Below are positions 6,250-13,105 of a DNA stretch of 14,576 nucleotides, piece after piece. The stretch comes from Actinomycetota bacterium (GTDB taxonomy: Bacteria > Actinomycetota > Thermoleophilia > Gaiellales > Gaiellaceae): contig JAFALP010000009.1 of the NCBI GenBank assembly GCA_019234175.1, forward strand, positions 1 through 14,576, given 5' to 3'. A model generated the notes under the pieces. It had not been told where the DNA came from. It did not search any database and saw nothing but the letters and a program-made list of their open reading frames with translations. The position numbers were made by a program, and so were the translations under genes. Position 1 is the stretch's first letter. Every line of letters begins with the position of its first letter.

Positions 6250-6834
6250 ATGGCTGAAGCTCCGCCCGATGCAGCACGTCTCGCTTCGGACGCGCGCGAT
6301 CGCGTCCATTTCGAGGAGGAGGCGCTCGGGCTCTCCGACCAGGTCTACCGCGTCGCGCGGCACCTCGCCGGCTCACGCGAAGAGGCGGACGACCTCGTGC
6401 AGGAGACGTACGCGCGCGCGTTCCGCAGCTGGCGCTCGTACCAGCCCGGGACGAACCTCCGCGCGTGGCTTCTGCGTATCCTCACGAACCTCAACATCGA
6501 CCGCGGCCGCAAAGCGCAGCGCACGCCCCCGATGCAGGGGCTCGAGGCGAACGACTATTTCCTGTACGACCGCCTGTCCGAGTCCGACGGCGGGATCAGC
6601 GACGAGGACCGCGTCGTCGAGCGGCTGTCGCAGGACGACATCGTCTCGGCGTTGTCCTCGGTCCCCCACGACTTTCGCGACGTGATCGTGCTCGTCGACA
6701 TCGGAGATTTCAGCTATCAGGACGCGGCGCAGATCCTCGACATCCCCATCGGGACGGTGATGTCACGGCTGCATCGCGGACGACGCATCCTGAAGCGCGA
6801 GCTCGCCGAGTCCGTGCTCGAGGAGGGTGAATGA
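6250..6834 (+). CDS. sigR: ECF sigma factor, SigR/SigH-like (ECF12 group)
   Basis: A 194-residue extracytoplasmic-function sigma factor. Region 2 lies at about 30-92 (DQVYRVARHLAGSREEADDLVQ for core binding, then RAFRSWRSYQPGTNLRAWLLRIL for -10 recognition). Region 4 lies at about 134-186 (FRDVIVLVDIGDFSYQDAAQIL, then IPIGTVMSRLHRGRRIL as the -35-binding helix-turn-helix). No region 3 is present, as expected. ATG 6250 is chosen because it fits both upstream promoters; GTG 6241 and 6247 are in frame but would overlap or crowd the -10. The zinc-type anti-sigma gene overlaps its 3' end. In relatives the pair responds to disulfide stress and controls thioredoxin and thiol genes. The assignment rests on the partner type and the GGAAT-N18-GTT promoter; the exact symbol is by analogy. 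Confidence 0.88.
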   Translation: MAEAPPDAARLASDARDRVHFEEEALGLSDQVYRVARHLAGSREEADDLVQETYARAFRSWRSYQPGTNLRAWLLRILTNLNIDRGRKAQRTPPMQGLEANDYFLYDRLSESDGGISDEDRVVERLSQDDIVSALSSVPHDFRDVIVLVDIGDFSYQDAAQILDIPIGTVMSRLHRGRRILKRELAESVLEEGE

Positions 6835-7073
6835 TGGGTCACATCGACGACCCCTGCGCGCACTGCGAAGAGATGATGCAGCCGTATCTCGACCACATCC
6901 TGAACGAAGAGGAGAAGCTCGAGGCGGAGGCGCATCTCAGCGAGTGCGATTGGTGCCGCCGTCGGTACAGGTTCGAGGAGAGCCTGCGCGTGTACGTGCG
7001 CCAGGTCGTCACCGAGCCGATGCCTGCCGAGCTGAAGTTGAAGCTCGCGGCGCTCCGTCTGCCGCTCGAGTAG
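6831..7073 (+). CDS. rsrA: Zinc-binding anti-sigma factor, RsrA-like
   Basis: An 80-residue ZAS-type anti-sigma factor. The signature His35-x3-Cys39-x2-Cys42 (HLSECDWC) is preceded by Cys9-Ala-His11-Cys12, matching the spacing by which RsrA holds zinc and forms a redox disulfide. Reduced protein would hold the sigma factor; oxidation would release zinc and free it. ATG 6831 overlaps the sigma stop (ATGA), and ATG 6834 is an equally good in-frame start with better spacing from AGGAGG (6821-6826). The Cys pair found late in RsrA has no counterpart here. Its TAG stop directly abuts the stop of the convergent minus-strand gene, leaving no room for a terminator between them. Confidence 0.85.
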   Translation: MMGHIDDPCAHCEEMMQPYLDHILNEEEKLEAEAHLSECDWCRRRYRFEESLRVYVRQVVTEPMPAELKLKLAALRLPLE

Positions 7074-7367
7074 CTACAGGACGAGCTTCGCGTTCCGCGG
7101 CATGGGATGGTCGCCGCGCGCGAGCTGGCCCTCGACCTGCGCGAGGACATGTCCGCGGAGCTCGCTCGACGTCGTCCAGCGGATGTCGATCGGGTACGGC
7201 GCCCAGCTCACCGCCTGCACCGTCCACTCCGGCACGCGCGGCGCGAACAGACGGCGGATTCGGCGGAAGCGTCCCTCCTCGAGCTGCGGCCGCACGCGGT
7301 AGGCGTACAGCTCCCACTCGCGTCCGTCCGGCGCGACCATCCGGACGCTCGGCCTAAGCCCGCTCAT
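7074..7367 (-). CDS. Unknown 97-residue basic protein
   Basis: I do not recognise this protein. It is Arg- and Trp-rich with no signal peptide or membrane segment (GREWELYAYRVRP, RRIRRLFAPRVPEWTVQAVSWAPYPIDIRW). ATG at 7367 is preferred over an upstream in-frame ATG at 7436 because GGGAGA stands 5 nt before it and the upstream extension only reads the neighbour out of frame. It overlaps the 3' end of the MocA-like gene by 14 bp, so the two are co-translated. The overlap suggests a linked role, but nothing in the sequence says what. Confidence 0.65.
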   Translation of the reverse strand: MSGLRPSVRMVAPDGREWELYAYRVRPQLEEGRFRRIRRLFAPRVPEWTVQAVSWAPYPIDIRWTTSSELRGHVLAQVEGQLARGDHPMPRNAKLVL

Positions 7368-7851
7368 CGACGTCTCCCGGCGAACGCAGGTCGTCGCACT
7401 CGACGAGGCGTGCGGGAAGCGAGCGCGCGCCCTCATCGGGCACGTCGCCCCAGACCGCGCGCGCGAGCAGAACGGGATGGAGGCGGACGCCGCCGTAGGT
7501 GCACGCGTACACCTCGCCGCCGTCGGACTGCCACGCCGCGACGACGCGGTCGACGGCGCGCGGATCGAGATCGGGGCCGTCGGCGAGCACGACGACGGCC
7601 GCCTCCACGTCCTCGGCCAGCGAGTCGAGCCCGCAGCGGAGCGACGCGCCCGGCCCGCGCTCCCACCCGGGACATGCGACCGTGCGCGCGTCCGTGTCCA
7701 CGTCGTGCGCCCCGGTGACGACGAGGACGTCGTCCACCGAGCTCGCGCGCACCGCGTCGAGCACGCGCGGCAGCAGCGCCTGCTGCTTGGGAGGATCGTC
7801 GCCGTACCGCGACGACGCGCCCGCAGCGAGTACCACAGCCCAGATCGTCAC
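7354..7851 (-). CDS. mocA: MocA/MobA-like molybdenum cofactor nucleotidyltransferase
   Basis: A 165-residue NTP-transferase-3 family protein. The nucleotide loop LAAGASSRYG (residues 8-17) with Lys22 is present, followed by RGPGASLRCGL, VVLADGPDLDP (the Asp region) and HPVLLARAVWGDVPDEGARSL, all typical of the MocA group that adds CMP to molybdopterin. The protein is shorter than usual (about 190-200) and lacks several residues after the Lys, where most homologues have a PLGGRPL-like segment. MCD cofactor is used by xanthine dehydrogenase/CO dehydrogenase-family enzymes, one of which lies about 640 bp upstream on this strand. MobA (GTP) for the formate dehydrogenase cofactor is the alternative. 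The start is GTG 7851; a TAGCTT -10 lies 9 nt upstream. Confidence 0.7.
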   Translation of the reverse strand: MTIWAVVLAAGASSRYGDDPPKQQALLPRVLDAVRASSVDDVLVVTGAHDVDTDARTVACPGWERGPGASLRCGLDSLAEDVEAAVVVLADGPDLDPRAVDRVVAAWQSDGGEVYACTYGGVRLHPVLLARAVWGDVPDEGARSLPARLVECDDLRSPGDVDERA

Positions 7852-7860
7852 CTCGCGTCC

Positions 7861-7866
7861 AAGCTA
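7861..7866 (-). promoter_or_regulatory. -10 element TAGCTT before the mocA-like gene
   Basis: On the minus strand TAGCTT is followed by 9 bases and GTG 7851, giving a near-leaderless transcript. No Shine-Dalgarno sequence of note is visible. Confidence 0.4.
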
Positions 7867-7917
7867 CCGACCGGGGGCGAGGCCGACGCCAAGCCGAACG
7901 TGCGAAGGACGCTCGGC

Positions 7918-8460
7918 TCAGGAGCAGCCGGCGAGAGCCGCCCAACGTGATTCCACGTTGGCGACGTAGCGCATGCTGATCGGGCCGAGGACGTCGTTGT
8001 CCTGGTCGATCCTCGTCGGGCCGGCGTTGTACGCGGCGAGCGCGAGGTCGGTCCGGTTGTAGCGGTTGAAGAGCACCTGCAGGTAGCGCGCCCCAGCGAG
8101 GACGTTCGTCGCCGGGTTGTTCACGTTCAGGTCCAGCGACGCCCCTGTGGTCGGCAGGACCTGGAGGAGCCCACGCGCGTCCTTCGGCGAGATCGCACCC
8201 GGCTTGAAGTTCGACTCCACCTGCGCGACCGCGACGAGCATCGACAGCTGGAAGCCGGTGTCATTCGCCGCGCGCGTGAACGCGGGGCGGTACTTCGTCG
8301 GGATCGGGCAGCGGTTCGACGTGAGCCGGCCGGCGGTCGGCAGCGCCGGCAGCCGCGGGGCGGCGACGGGCGTCTCGCGCGTCCCGCGGGCCCCGGCCGC
8401 GACCGCGACGGAGCACGCGACGAGCGCGACACCGAGGAGGATGAGGAGCCGGGTCCGCAT
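7918..8460 (-). CDS. Lytic transglycosylase (SLT domain), exported
   Basis: A 180-residue peptidoglycan lytic transglycosylase. The N-terminus is a signal sequence (MRTRLLILLGVALVAC); Leu-Val-Ala-Cys16 resembles a lipobox, so it may be a lipoprotein, though cleavage by ordinary signal peptidase nearer residue 24 is also possible. The SLT domain spans about 55-178: catalytic Glu82 in VAQVESNFKPGAISPKDARGLLQVLP, NVLAGARYL and AYNAGP (143-148). It would cut the glycan strand between MurNAc and GlcNAc, forming 1,6-anhydroMurNAc. ATG 8460 begins 27 bp after the FAD subunit gene ends. A TAGGGT element 13 nt upstream suggests its own promoter, so it need not belong to the hydroxylase operon. Confidence 0.9.
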   Translation of the reverse strand: MRTRLLILLGVALVACSVAVAAGARGTRETPVAAPRLPALPTAGRLTSNRCPIPTKYRPAFTRAANDTGFQLSMLVAVAQVESNFKPGAISPKDARGLLQVLPTTGASLDLNVNNPATNVLAGARYLQVLFNRYNRTDLALAAYNAGPTRIDQDNDVLGPISMRYVANVESRWAALAGCS

Positions 8461-8473
8461 AGCCGGGGGCCGG

Positions 8474-8479
8474 ACCCTA
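8474..8479 (-). promoter_or_regulatory. -10 element TAGGGT before the transglycosylase gene
   Basis: On the minus strand TAGGGT is followed by 13 bases and ATG 8460, giving a leader of only a few bases. It lies in the 26-bp gap behind the FAD subunit gene. Confidence 0.4.
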
Positions 8480-8486
8480 TCGCACG

Positions 8487-9302
8487 TCAGCCGAGTTCGG
8501 CGAGCGCCCGGCGGAGAAGCGCCCGGGCGACGTCGACCTTCCACGCCGTGCGCGGGAGCGGCGTGGCCGCGTCCACGGTCTCGCCGTCGAGGAGCCACGG
8601 GATCGGCGCCACACCGGCGAACGCGATTCGCGTCCTTGCGCCCGTCCTTGCGGCGGCGACGCCGACCTGCGGAAAGGACCATCGCCTTCGGTCCATCGCC
8701 TTCAGGTAGACGCTCGCCTCCGCCGGCGGGACCTCGATCTCGAGGATGGCCTCGCCCGGCTCGAGCGTCGTCGTCCGCCGGTCGGCCTCGTCGGGGAGGC
8801 GGTACAGCGCGGCGAGCGGGAGGTTGCGGCGGCTCGTGTGCAGCCGCGCGTCGAGGGCGAGCAGCGCGGCGGCGACGTCGGAGGGATGGGCCGACACGCA
8901 GAAGTCGTTGGCGAAGATCGCGTGCTCGCGATGCTCGCCCTCGGCGGCGTGGCAGCGGTCGCCTCCGTGCAGCCGGCACGGGTAGCGAAGCCGCCAGTAC
9001 CAGCAGCGCGTCGACTGGAGCAGGTTGCCGCCCACCGTTCCCATCCGCCGCAGCTGCGGCGACGCGGCCAGGCGGCACGCCTCCCGCAAGGCATCGGGCA
9101 CCTGCGCCGACTCGAGCTCGGCGAGCGTCGTTCCGGCGCCGATCCGGCCGTCGCGCACCCCGCGCGGGACGATCGCGCGCAGGTCGACGAGCGACGTCGT
9201 CTGCAGGATGCCGTCGCGGAGGAGCGGCACCACCTCGGTGCCGCCGGCGACGAAGACGCCGCCGTCGAGCTCGTCGAGGCTAGACGGCCGCAGGAGCTCC
9301 AC
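8487..9302 (-). CDS. Molybdenum hydroxylase FAD-binding subunit (CoxM/XdhB/PaoB type)
   Basis: A 271-residue FAD subunit. FAD motifs AGGTEVVPLLRDG (19-31) and TVGGNLLQSTRC (89-100) are present. A Cys-bearing insert follows (Cys100-WYWRLRYP-Cys109, then Cys117 in GGDRCHA). Similar inserts in 4-hydroxybenzoyl-CoA reductase beta and E. coli PaoB hold an extra [4Fe-4S] cluster, so this protein probably has one too. The GTG start at 9302 is preceded by AAGGA and overlaps the 3' end of the molybdenum subunit by 23 bp. It would pass electrons from the Fe-S clusters to FAD and an external acceptor. It is the last gene of the four-gene operon. Confidence 0.9.
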   Translation of the reverse strand: MELLRPSSLDELDGGVFVAGGTEVVPLLRDGILQTTSLVDLRAIVPRGVRDGRIGAGTTLAELESAQVPDALREACRLAASPQLRRMGTVGGNLLQSTRCWYWRLRYPCRLHGGDRCHAAEGEHREHAIFANDFCVSAHPSDVAAALLALDARLHTSRRNLPLAALYRLPDEADRRTTTLEPGEAILEIEVPPAEASVYLKAMDRRRWSFPQVGVAAARTGARTRIAFAGVAPIPWLLDGETVDAATPLPRTAWKVDVARALLRRALAELG

Positions 9303-11520
9303 GGCGTTCCTTCAGTGCGCGGAGCATCTCCTCGCGCGTGATGGGCAGCCCGTGCACGTCGGCGCCGGTCGCGTCGCGGATCGCATTCCCGATCGCGGCG
9401 GCGATGGGAACGATCGGCGGCTCGCCCAGCCCTTTCGACCCGAGGTTGGTCAGGTGCGCGTCCGGCTCGTCGACGAACTCGCACACGATCTCCGGCACGT
9501 CCGCGATCGTCGGCACGCGGTACGCGTCCAGCGTCGTCGTCAGCACGCGGCCTGTCTCGGGATCGAGCAGCCGCTGCTCCGAGAGCGTGTGTCCGATGCC
9601 CTGGATGATCCCGCCCTCGACCTGGCTCTCGGCGCCGAGCGGATTGATGATGCGGCCGACGTCGTGGATGGCCGCCACGCGCTCGACGCGCACCTCGCCC
9701 GTCTCGACGTCCACCGCGACCTCGACGACCTGCACGCCGAATGTGAGCACGCTCATGCCGGTCGGATTCGGCCCGCGCGCGCCCTTCCCCAGGATCTGCG
9801 CGTTGCCGAGCATGGAGAGGAACTCGGTGAGATCGACGGAGAGGTTGCCGTCGGCGGAGACGATGGTCGCGTCGCGGATGTCGAGCACGCGTTCCTCGAG
9901 GTCGTAGCGCTGCGCCGCGATCTCGACGATCTGCCGCTTCGCGTCCGCAGCCGCGGCTCGAACCGCCGGCCCGACGGACGGCGTCGTCGACGATCCTGCC
10001 GAGAGCGTCGCGTACGGCCCCCGCGCCGTGTCGCCGAGCGCGACCTCGACGCGGTCGAGCGGGACGCCGAGCTCCTCCGCCGCGATCTGCGCCATCGCCG
10101 TGCGCGTGCCCGTCCCGATGTCCTGCATGGCGGTGACGACGACGATGCGGCCGTCGGAGCCGACGCGCGTCCACGCGTACGACGGTGGTCCGCCGCCGCC
10201 GTACCACACCTGGCTCGCCATGCCGACGCCGCGCTTCCACCGCGCGTCCGAGCGCGCGCGCACCTCGTGGCGGCGCTCCCAGTGCTTCTCCGCGCGCGCG
10301 TAGCACTCGGCGAGGTTCTTCGACGAGTACGGCGTCCCGTCGTTCGACGTCGCGTCGTTCTTCCGCCGCATCTCCAGCGGGTCGAGGTCGAGCTTCTTCG
10401 CCAGCTCGTCCACGATGCACTCGAGCCCGAACGTGCCTTCGACGAAGCCCGGCGCGCGGAACGCCTTCATCGGCGGGGTGTTGATCTTGGCCGTGGAGCG
10501 GACGGTGCGAACGTTGTCGCACGCGTACAGCATCTTCATCGGGCCTTCCGTGGACGCGGACCATCCGTCCCAGCCGAGCGCGTTGATGAACTCGCCGCCG
10601 AGCGCGACGATCGTCCCGTCGCTCCGCGCGGCGGCGGTCAGCTTCTGGATCGTCCCGTTCCTGTTTCCGGCGGCGACGTTCTCCTCGCGCCGCGTCAGCG
10701 CACAGCGCACCGGACGGCCGGTCGCACGCGCGAGGACGGCGGCGGCGAACGTGAACTCGCCGGCGGAGTTCTTCGCGCCGAAGCCGCCGCCCATGTACTC
10801 GCAGACGACGCGCACCTTGTCGGGCGCGATCCCGAGGCCCTTCGCCACCTCCTCGCGGACGCCCCACACGTACTGCGTCGACGTGTAGACGTCGAGGCGG
10901 TCGCCGACCCACTCGCAGACCGACTGGTGCGTCTCGAGCGCGTTGTGGAGCACGACCGAGGTCGTGTACGTCCCCTCGACGACGACGTCCGCGTGCGCGA
11001 CCGCGTCGTCGAAGTCGCCGCGCTCGTACCGCTCCGGCTCGCCGTGGAGGAGCCCGCGCTCGACCGCCTCCTCAGGGTCGACGACGATCTCGAGCTGCTC
11101 CCATTCCACCGCGATCGCCGCCGCACCCGCCCGCGCCTGCGCGTCCGTCTCCGCCGCCACCGCCGCGACCGGCGCGCCGACGTAGCCGGCCTCGGTCTCG
11201 AGCCCCGGCGCGTCGTCCGGACCGATGGCCGCGCGCACGCCCGGAAGCGCCAGCGCCGGCGCGAGATCGACCCTTGCCGCGCGCGCGTGCGCATACGGCG
11301 AGCGCAGCACCGCCGCGTGCAGCATCCCCGGCAGCCGGATGTCGGCGGTGAACCGCGCCTCGCCGCGCACCCGCTCGAGCGCGTCCTTCCGCGTCGCCGC
11401 GCGCCCGACGACGTCGCGCGGCCCTGCAGGCCATTGCGAGAGCGGATCCTCCTCGACGACGAGCCACACCTCCTCGAATCGGCCCTCGACCTCCTTCTCG
11501 GTGCGGATCAGTCGCGCCAA
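9280..11520 (-). CDS. Molybdenum hydroxylase large (Mo-binding) subunit, xanthine dehydrogenase/aldehyde oxidase family
   Basis: About 746 residues. Family motifs seen in order: DVVGRAATRKDALERVRGEARFTADI (start of the domain), YMGGGFGAKNS, MKAFRAPGF, the VEGGIIQGIGHTL region, and the active-site Glu in GSKGLGEPP near residue 700. The enzyme would hydroxylate an N-heterocycle, aromatic CoA thioester or aldehyde using water. The substrate cannot be told from sequence alone. The start is uncertain: TTG 11520 gives MARLIRTEKEVEGRFEEVW and has GAGGAGG about 10 nt upstream, overlapping the [2Fe-2S] gene by 13 bp; a GTG 33 codons earlier in no frame fits better. Long upstream in-frame sequence to 11832 only reads the [2Fe-2S] gene in the wrong frame and is excluded. 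Confidence 0.9.
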   Translation of the reverse strand: MARLIRTEKEVEGRFEEVWLVVEEDPLSQWPAGPRDVVGRAATRKDALERVRGEARFTADIRLPGMLHAAVLRSPYAHARAARVDLAPALALPGVRAAIGPDDAPGLETEAGYVGAPVAAVAAETDAQARAGAAAIAVEWEQLEIVVDPEEAVERGLLHGEPERYERGDFDDAVAHADVVVEGTYTTSVVLHNALETHQSVCEWVGDRLDVYTSTQYVWGVREEVAKGLGIAPDKVRVVCEYMGGGFGAKNSAGEFTFAAAVLARATGRPVRCALTRREENVAAGNRNGTIQKLTAAARSDGTIVALGGEFINALGWDGWSASTEGPMKMLYACDNVRTVRSTAKINTPPMKAFRAPGFVEGTFGLECIVDELAKKLDLDPLEMRRKNDATSNDGTPYSSKNLAECYARAEKHWERRHEVRARSDARWKRGVGMASQVWYGGGGPPSYAWTRVGSDGRIVVVTAMQDIGTGTRTAMAQIAAEELGVPLDRVEVALGDTARGPYATLSAGSSTTPSVGPAVRAAAADAKRQIVEIAAQRYDLEERVLDIRDATIVSADGNLSVDLTEFLSMLGNAQILGKGARGPNPTGMSVLTFGVQVVEVAVDVETGEVRVERVAAIHDVGRIINPLGAESQVEGGIIQGIGHTLSEQRLLDPETGRVLTTTLDAYRVPTIADVPEIVCEFVDEPDAHLTNLGSKGLGEPPIVPIAAAIGNAIRDATGADVHGLPITREEMLRALKERRGAPAAV

Positions 11521-11939
11521 TGCAGGATCGCCTCCTCGATCTTCGGATACGTGCCGCAGCGGCAGATGTTCCCCGCCATCGCGTGGCGGATCTCGTCCAC
11601 GGTCGGCTCCGGGCTCGCCGCGACGAGCGCTGCTGCCGACACCACCTGCCCCGGCGTGCAGAAGCCGCACTGCACGGCATCGGCACGCACGAACGCGGCG
11701 ACGAGTGGGTGGTCGCGCAGCCCCTCGATCGTCGTCACCCGGCCGGAGACGGTGTGTGCGAGCGTGATGCACGAGAGCACCGGCATGCCGTCGACCTGCA
11801 CCGTGCAGGCGCCGCAGTGCCCTTCGTTGCACGCCACTTTGGTCCCGGTGAGCCCGAGCTCGTCGCGCAGCACCTCGGCGAGGCTCGTCTCGACGGGAAC
11901 CTCGACGACGTGCTCCTCGCCGTTGACGACGAGCTTCAC
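11508..11939 (-). CDS. Molybdenum hydroxylase [2Fe-2S] subunit (CoxS/XdhC type)
   Basis: A 143-residue iron-sulfur subunit with two clusters. The plant-ferredoxin-type cluster uses Cys37, Cys42, Cys45 and Cys57 (ACNEGHCGAC ... LSC). The second uses Cys91, Cys94, Cys126 and Cys128 (QCGFCTPGQ and ICRCGTYP). It passes electrons from the molybdenum centre to the FAD subunit. GTG 11939 overlaps the stop of the amidohydrolase gene by 4 bp (GTGA), so translation is coupled. The start matches the family N-terminus (KLVVNGEEHVVEV), and longer upstream reading is out of frame with the neighbour. Confidence 0.93.
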   Translation of the reverse strand: MKLVVNGEEHVVEVPVETSLAEVLRDELGLTGTKVACNEGHCGACTVQVDGMPVLSCITLAHTVSGRVTTIEGLRDHPLVAAFVRADAVQCGFCTPGQVVSAAALVAASPEPTVDEIRHAMAGNICRCGTYPKIEEAILHWRD

Positions 11940-13078
11940 GACGTCACCGCGAGGATGTCTGCGAGGTGGATGAGCCGAGATGTCGTGCGCGCGATCACGC
12001 GGGCGTCCGACTCGTCGTCCGCCTCGGGAAGCGTGCGCCACACGTCGCGCGCCGCGAGCAGCAGCCCGCGGATCTCGTCCAGGTCCTCACCGAGGCCGTT
12101 GGGCTCGTACGTCGCGTTCAACGCGAGACCGAGCGCGCCGAACGTGTCCGGCTGCCGGATGAAGAGCAGCGGCATCGCCATCGTCAGGTACTGGTGGATG
12201 CGCGCGAGCGGGAGCGGCTGCGACAGCAGCTCCGCCCCGTGCGGCTTCGTCGGCTCGGCCGGCGGCTCGCCGGCGGCGATGCGGCGCGCGTTGCGCCCGA
12301 GCATGCCGGCGATGTCCTCGGCGTCGAGCCCGGCGGCGCGCGCGCCCCGCAACGCCATCAGCAGCGAGTTGGGCTGGCCGCCGTACGGATAGTCGGTCGC
12401 GTACAGCACCTGCTCGGGCGGAACGAGGTGGAAGAAGCCGAGCAGGTCGATCGCGCTCCACACGGCGGTGTCGAAGAACACGCCAGCCTTGCCCGCGAAC
12501 CGGCCGGCGAGGCCGGAGAGGTCGGCGATGCCGAGGTGCGCGATGATGAGCTGCACGTCGGGATACCTCTCGACCAGGCGGTGCAGGTGGTCGGCGATCG
12601 GCGGCAGGCCGCGGCCGCCGTGGATGAGAATCGGGACGCGTCGCTCGTTCGCGAGCGCGAACACCGGCCCGAGGCGCTCGTCGTCGAGCAGGAACTTCTG
12701 CGCACGGGGGTGCAGCTTGATGCCGCGTGCTCCCAGGTCGAGGCACCGTTCCGCCTCCTCGATCGGCTCCTCGCCGAGGTCGAGGCGGACGAAGGGGATC
12801 ATCCGGCCTTGCGAGCGCTCCGCGAACGCGAGCGTCCGGTCGTTGCCGGCGCGGAAGCCGGGATGGCGGTCGGGCTCGTCGAGGCAGAAGACGAAGCAGC
12901 CGGAGACGCCGAAACGGTCGAGCATCCCCTCGAGCTCCTCGTAGCGGCCGAACATCCCGTCGATGTCGTGGCCGAGGTGCGTATGCGCGTCGAAGATCTC
13001 GACGCCGGCCGGGAGCTCCGCTCGCAGTGACGCCTCGAACGCTGCGAAGAGCTCGCGTGCGCGATCCAGCGGCTCCAC
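11936..13078 (-). CDS. Metal-dependent amidohydrolase (Amidohydrolase_2 family) with C-terminal extension
   Basis: A 380-residue TIM-barrel hydrolase or decarboxylase of the COG2159 type. Likely metal/active-site residues: His32 and His34 (FDAHTHLGHD), Lys121 and His123 (GIKLHP), His153 (LIHGGRG), His181 (IIAHLG) and Asp229 (YATDYPYG). The barrel ends near residue 280; the last 100 residues form an extra, probably helical domain not usual in the family. It is the first gene of the operon with the molybdenum hydroxylase, so it may act on the product or substrate of that enzyme, for example opening a ring. GTG 13078 is chosen because TACAGT lies six bases upstream; ATG 13093 is an alternative start five codons longer, with no ribosome binding site. 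An in-frame reading to 14467 is antisense to the M24 gene and is rejected. Confidence 0.85.
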   Translation of the reverse strand: MEPLDRARELFAAFEASLRAELPAGVEIFDAHTHLGHDIDGMFGRYEELEGMLDRFGVSGCFVFCLDEPDRHPGFRAGNDRTLAFAERSQGRMIPFVRLDLGEEPIEEAERCLDLGARGIKLHPRAQKFLLDDERLGPVFALANERRVPILIHGGRGLPPIADHLHRLVERYPDVQLIIAHLGIADLSGLAGRFAGKAGVFFDTAVWSAIDLLGFFHLVPPEQVLYATDYPYGGQPNSLLMALRGARAAGLDAEDIAGMLGRNARRIAAGEPPAEPTKPHGAELLSQPLPLARIHQYLTMAMPLLFIRQPDTFGALGLALNATYEPNGLGEDLDEIRGLLLAARDVWRTLPEADDESDARVIARTTSRLIHLADILAVTS

Positions 13079-13084
13079 GACCGG

Positions 13085-13090
13085 ACTGTA
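13085..13090 (-). promoter_or_regulatory. -10 element TACAGT of the hydroxylase operon, leaderless arrangement
   Basis: On the minus strand TACAGT is followed by six bases and GTG 13078. It lies only two bases from the -10 of the divergent M24 gene. Confidence 0.5.
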
Positions 13091-13092
13091 CA

Positions 13093-13098
13093 TAGGAT
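13093..13098 (+). promoter_or_regulatory. -10 element TAGGAT of the M24 peptidase gene, leaderless arrangement
   Basis: TAGGAT is followed by seven bases (including CACGTG) and GTG 13106. Its -35 region would lie inside the start of the divergent amidohydrolase gene. Confidence 0.55.
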
Positions 13099-13105
13099 CA
13101 CGTGC

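Noticed and set aside
7945..7962. Inverted CAACGTGGAATCACGTTG-like sequence in the transglycosylase 3' coding region as a regulatory palindrome.
   Set aside because: It lies well inside codons for the conserved C-terminal segment (RYVANVESRW) and near no start or end that would give it a role.
9025..11973. Open frame of 982 codons on the plus strand.
   Set aside because: It is antisense to the Mo and [2Fe-2S] subunit genes, with an Arg/Asp/His-rich translation and no recognisable motif.
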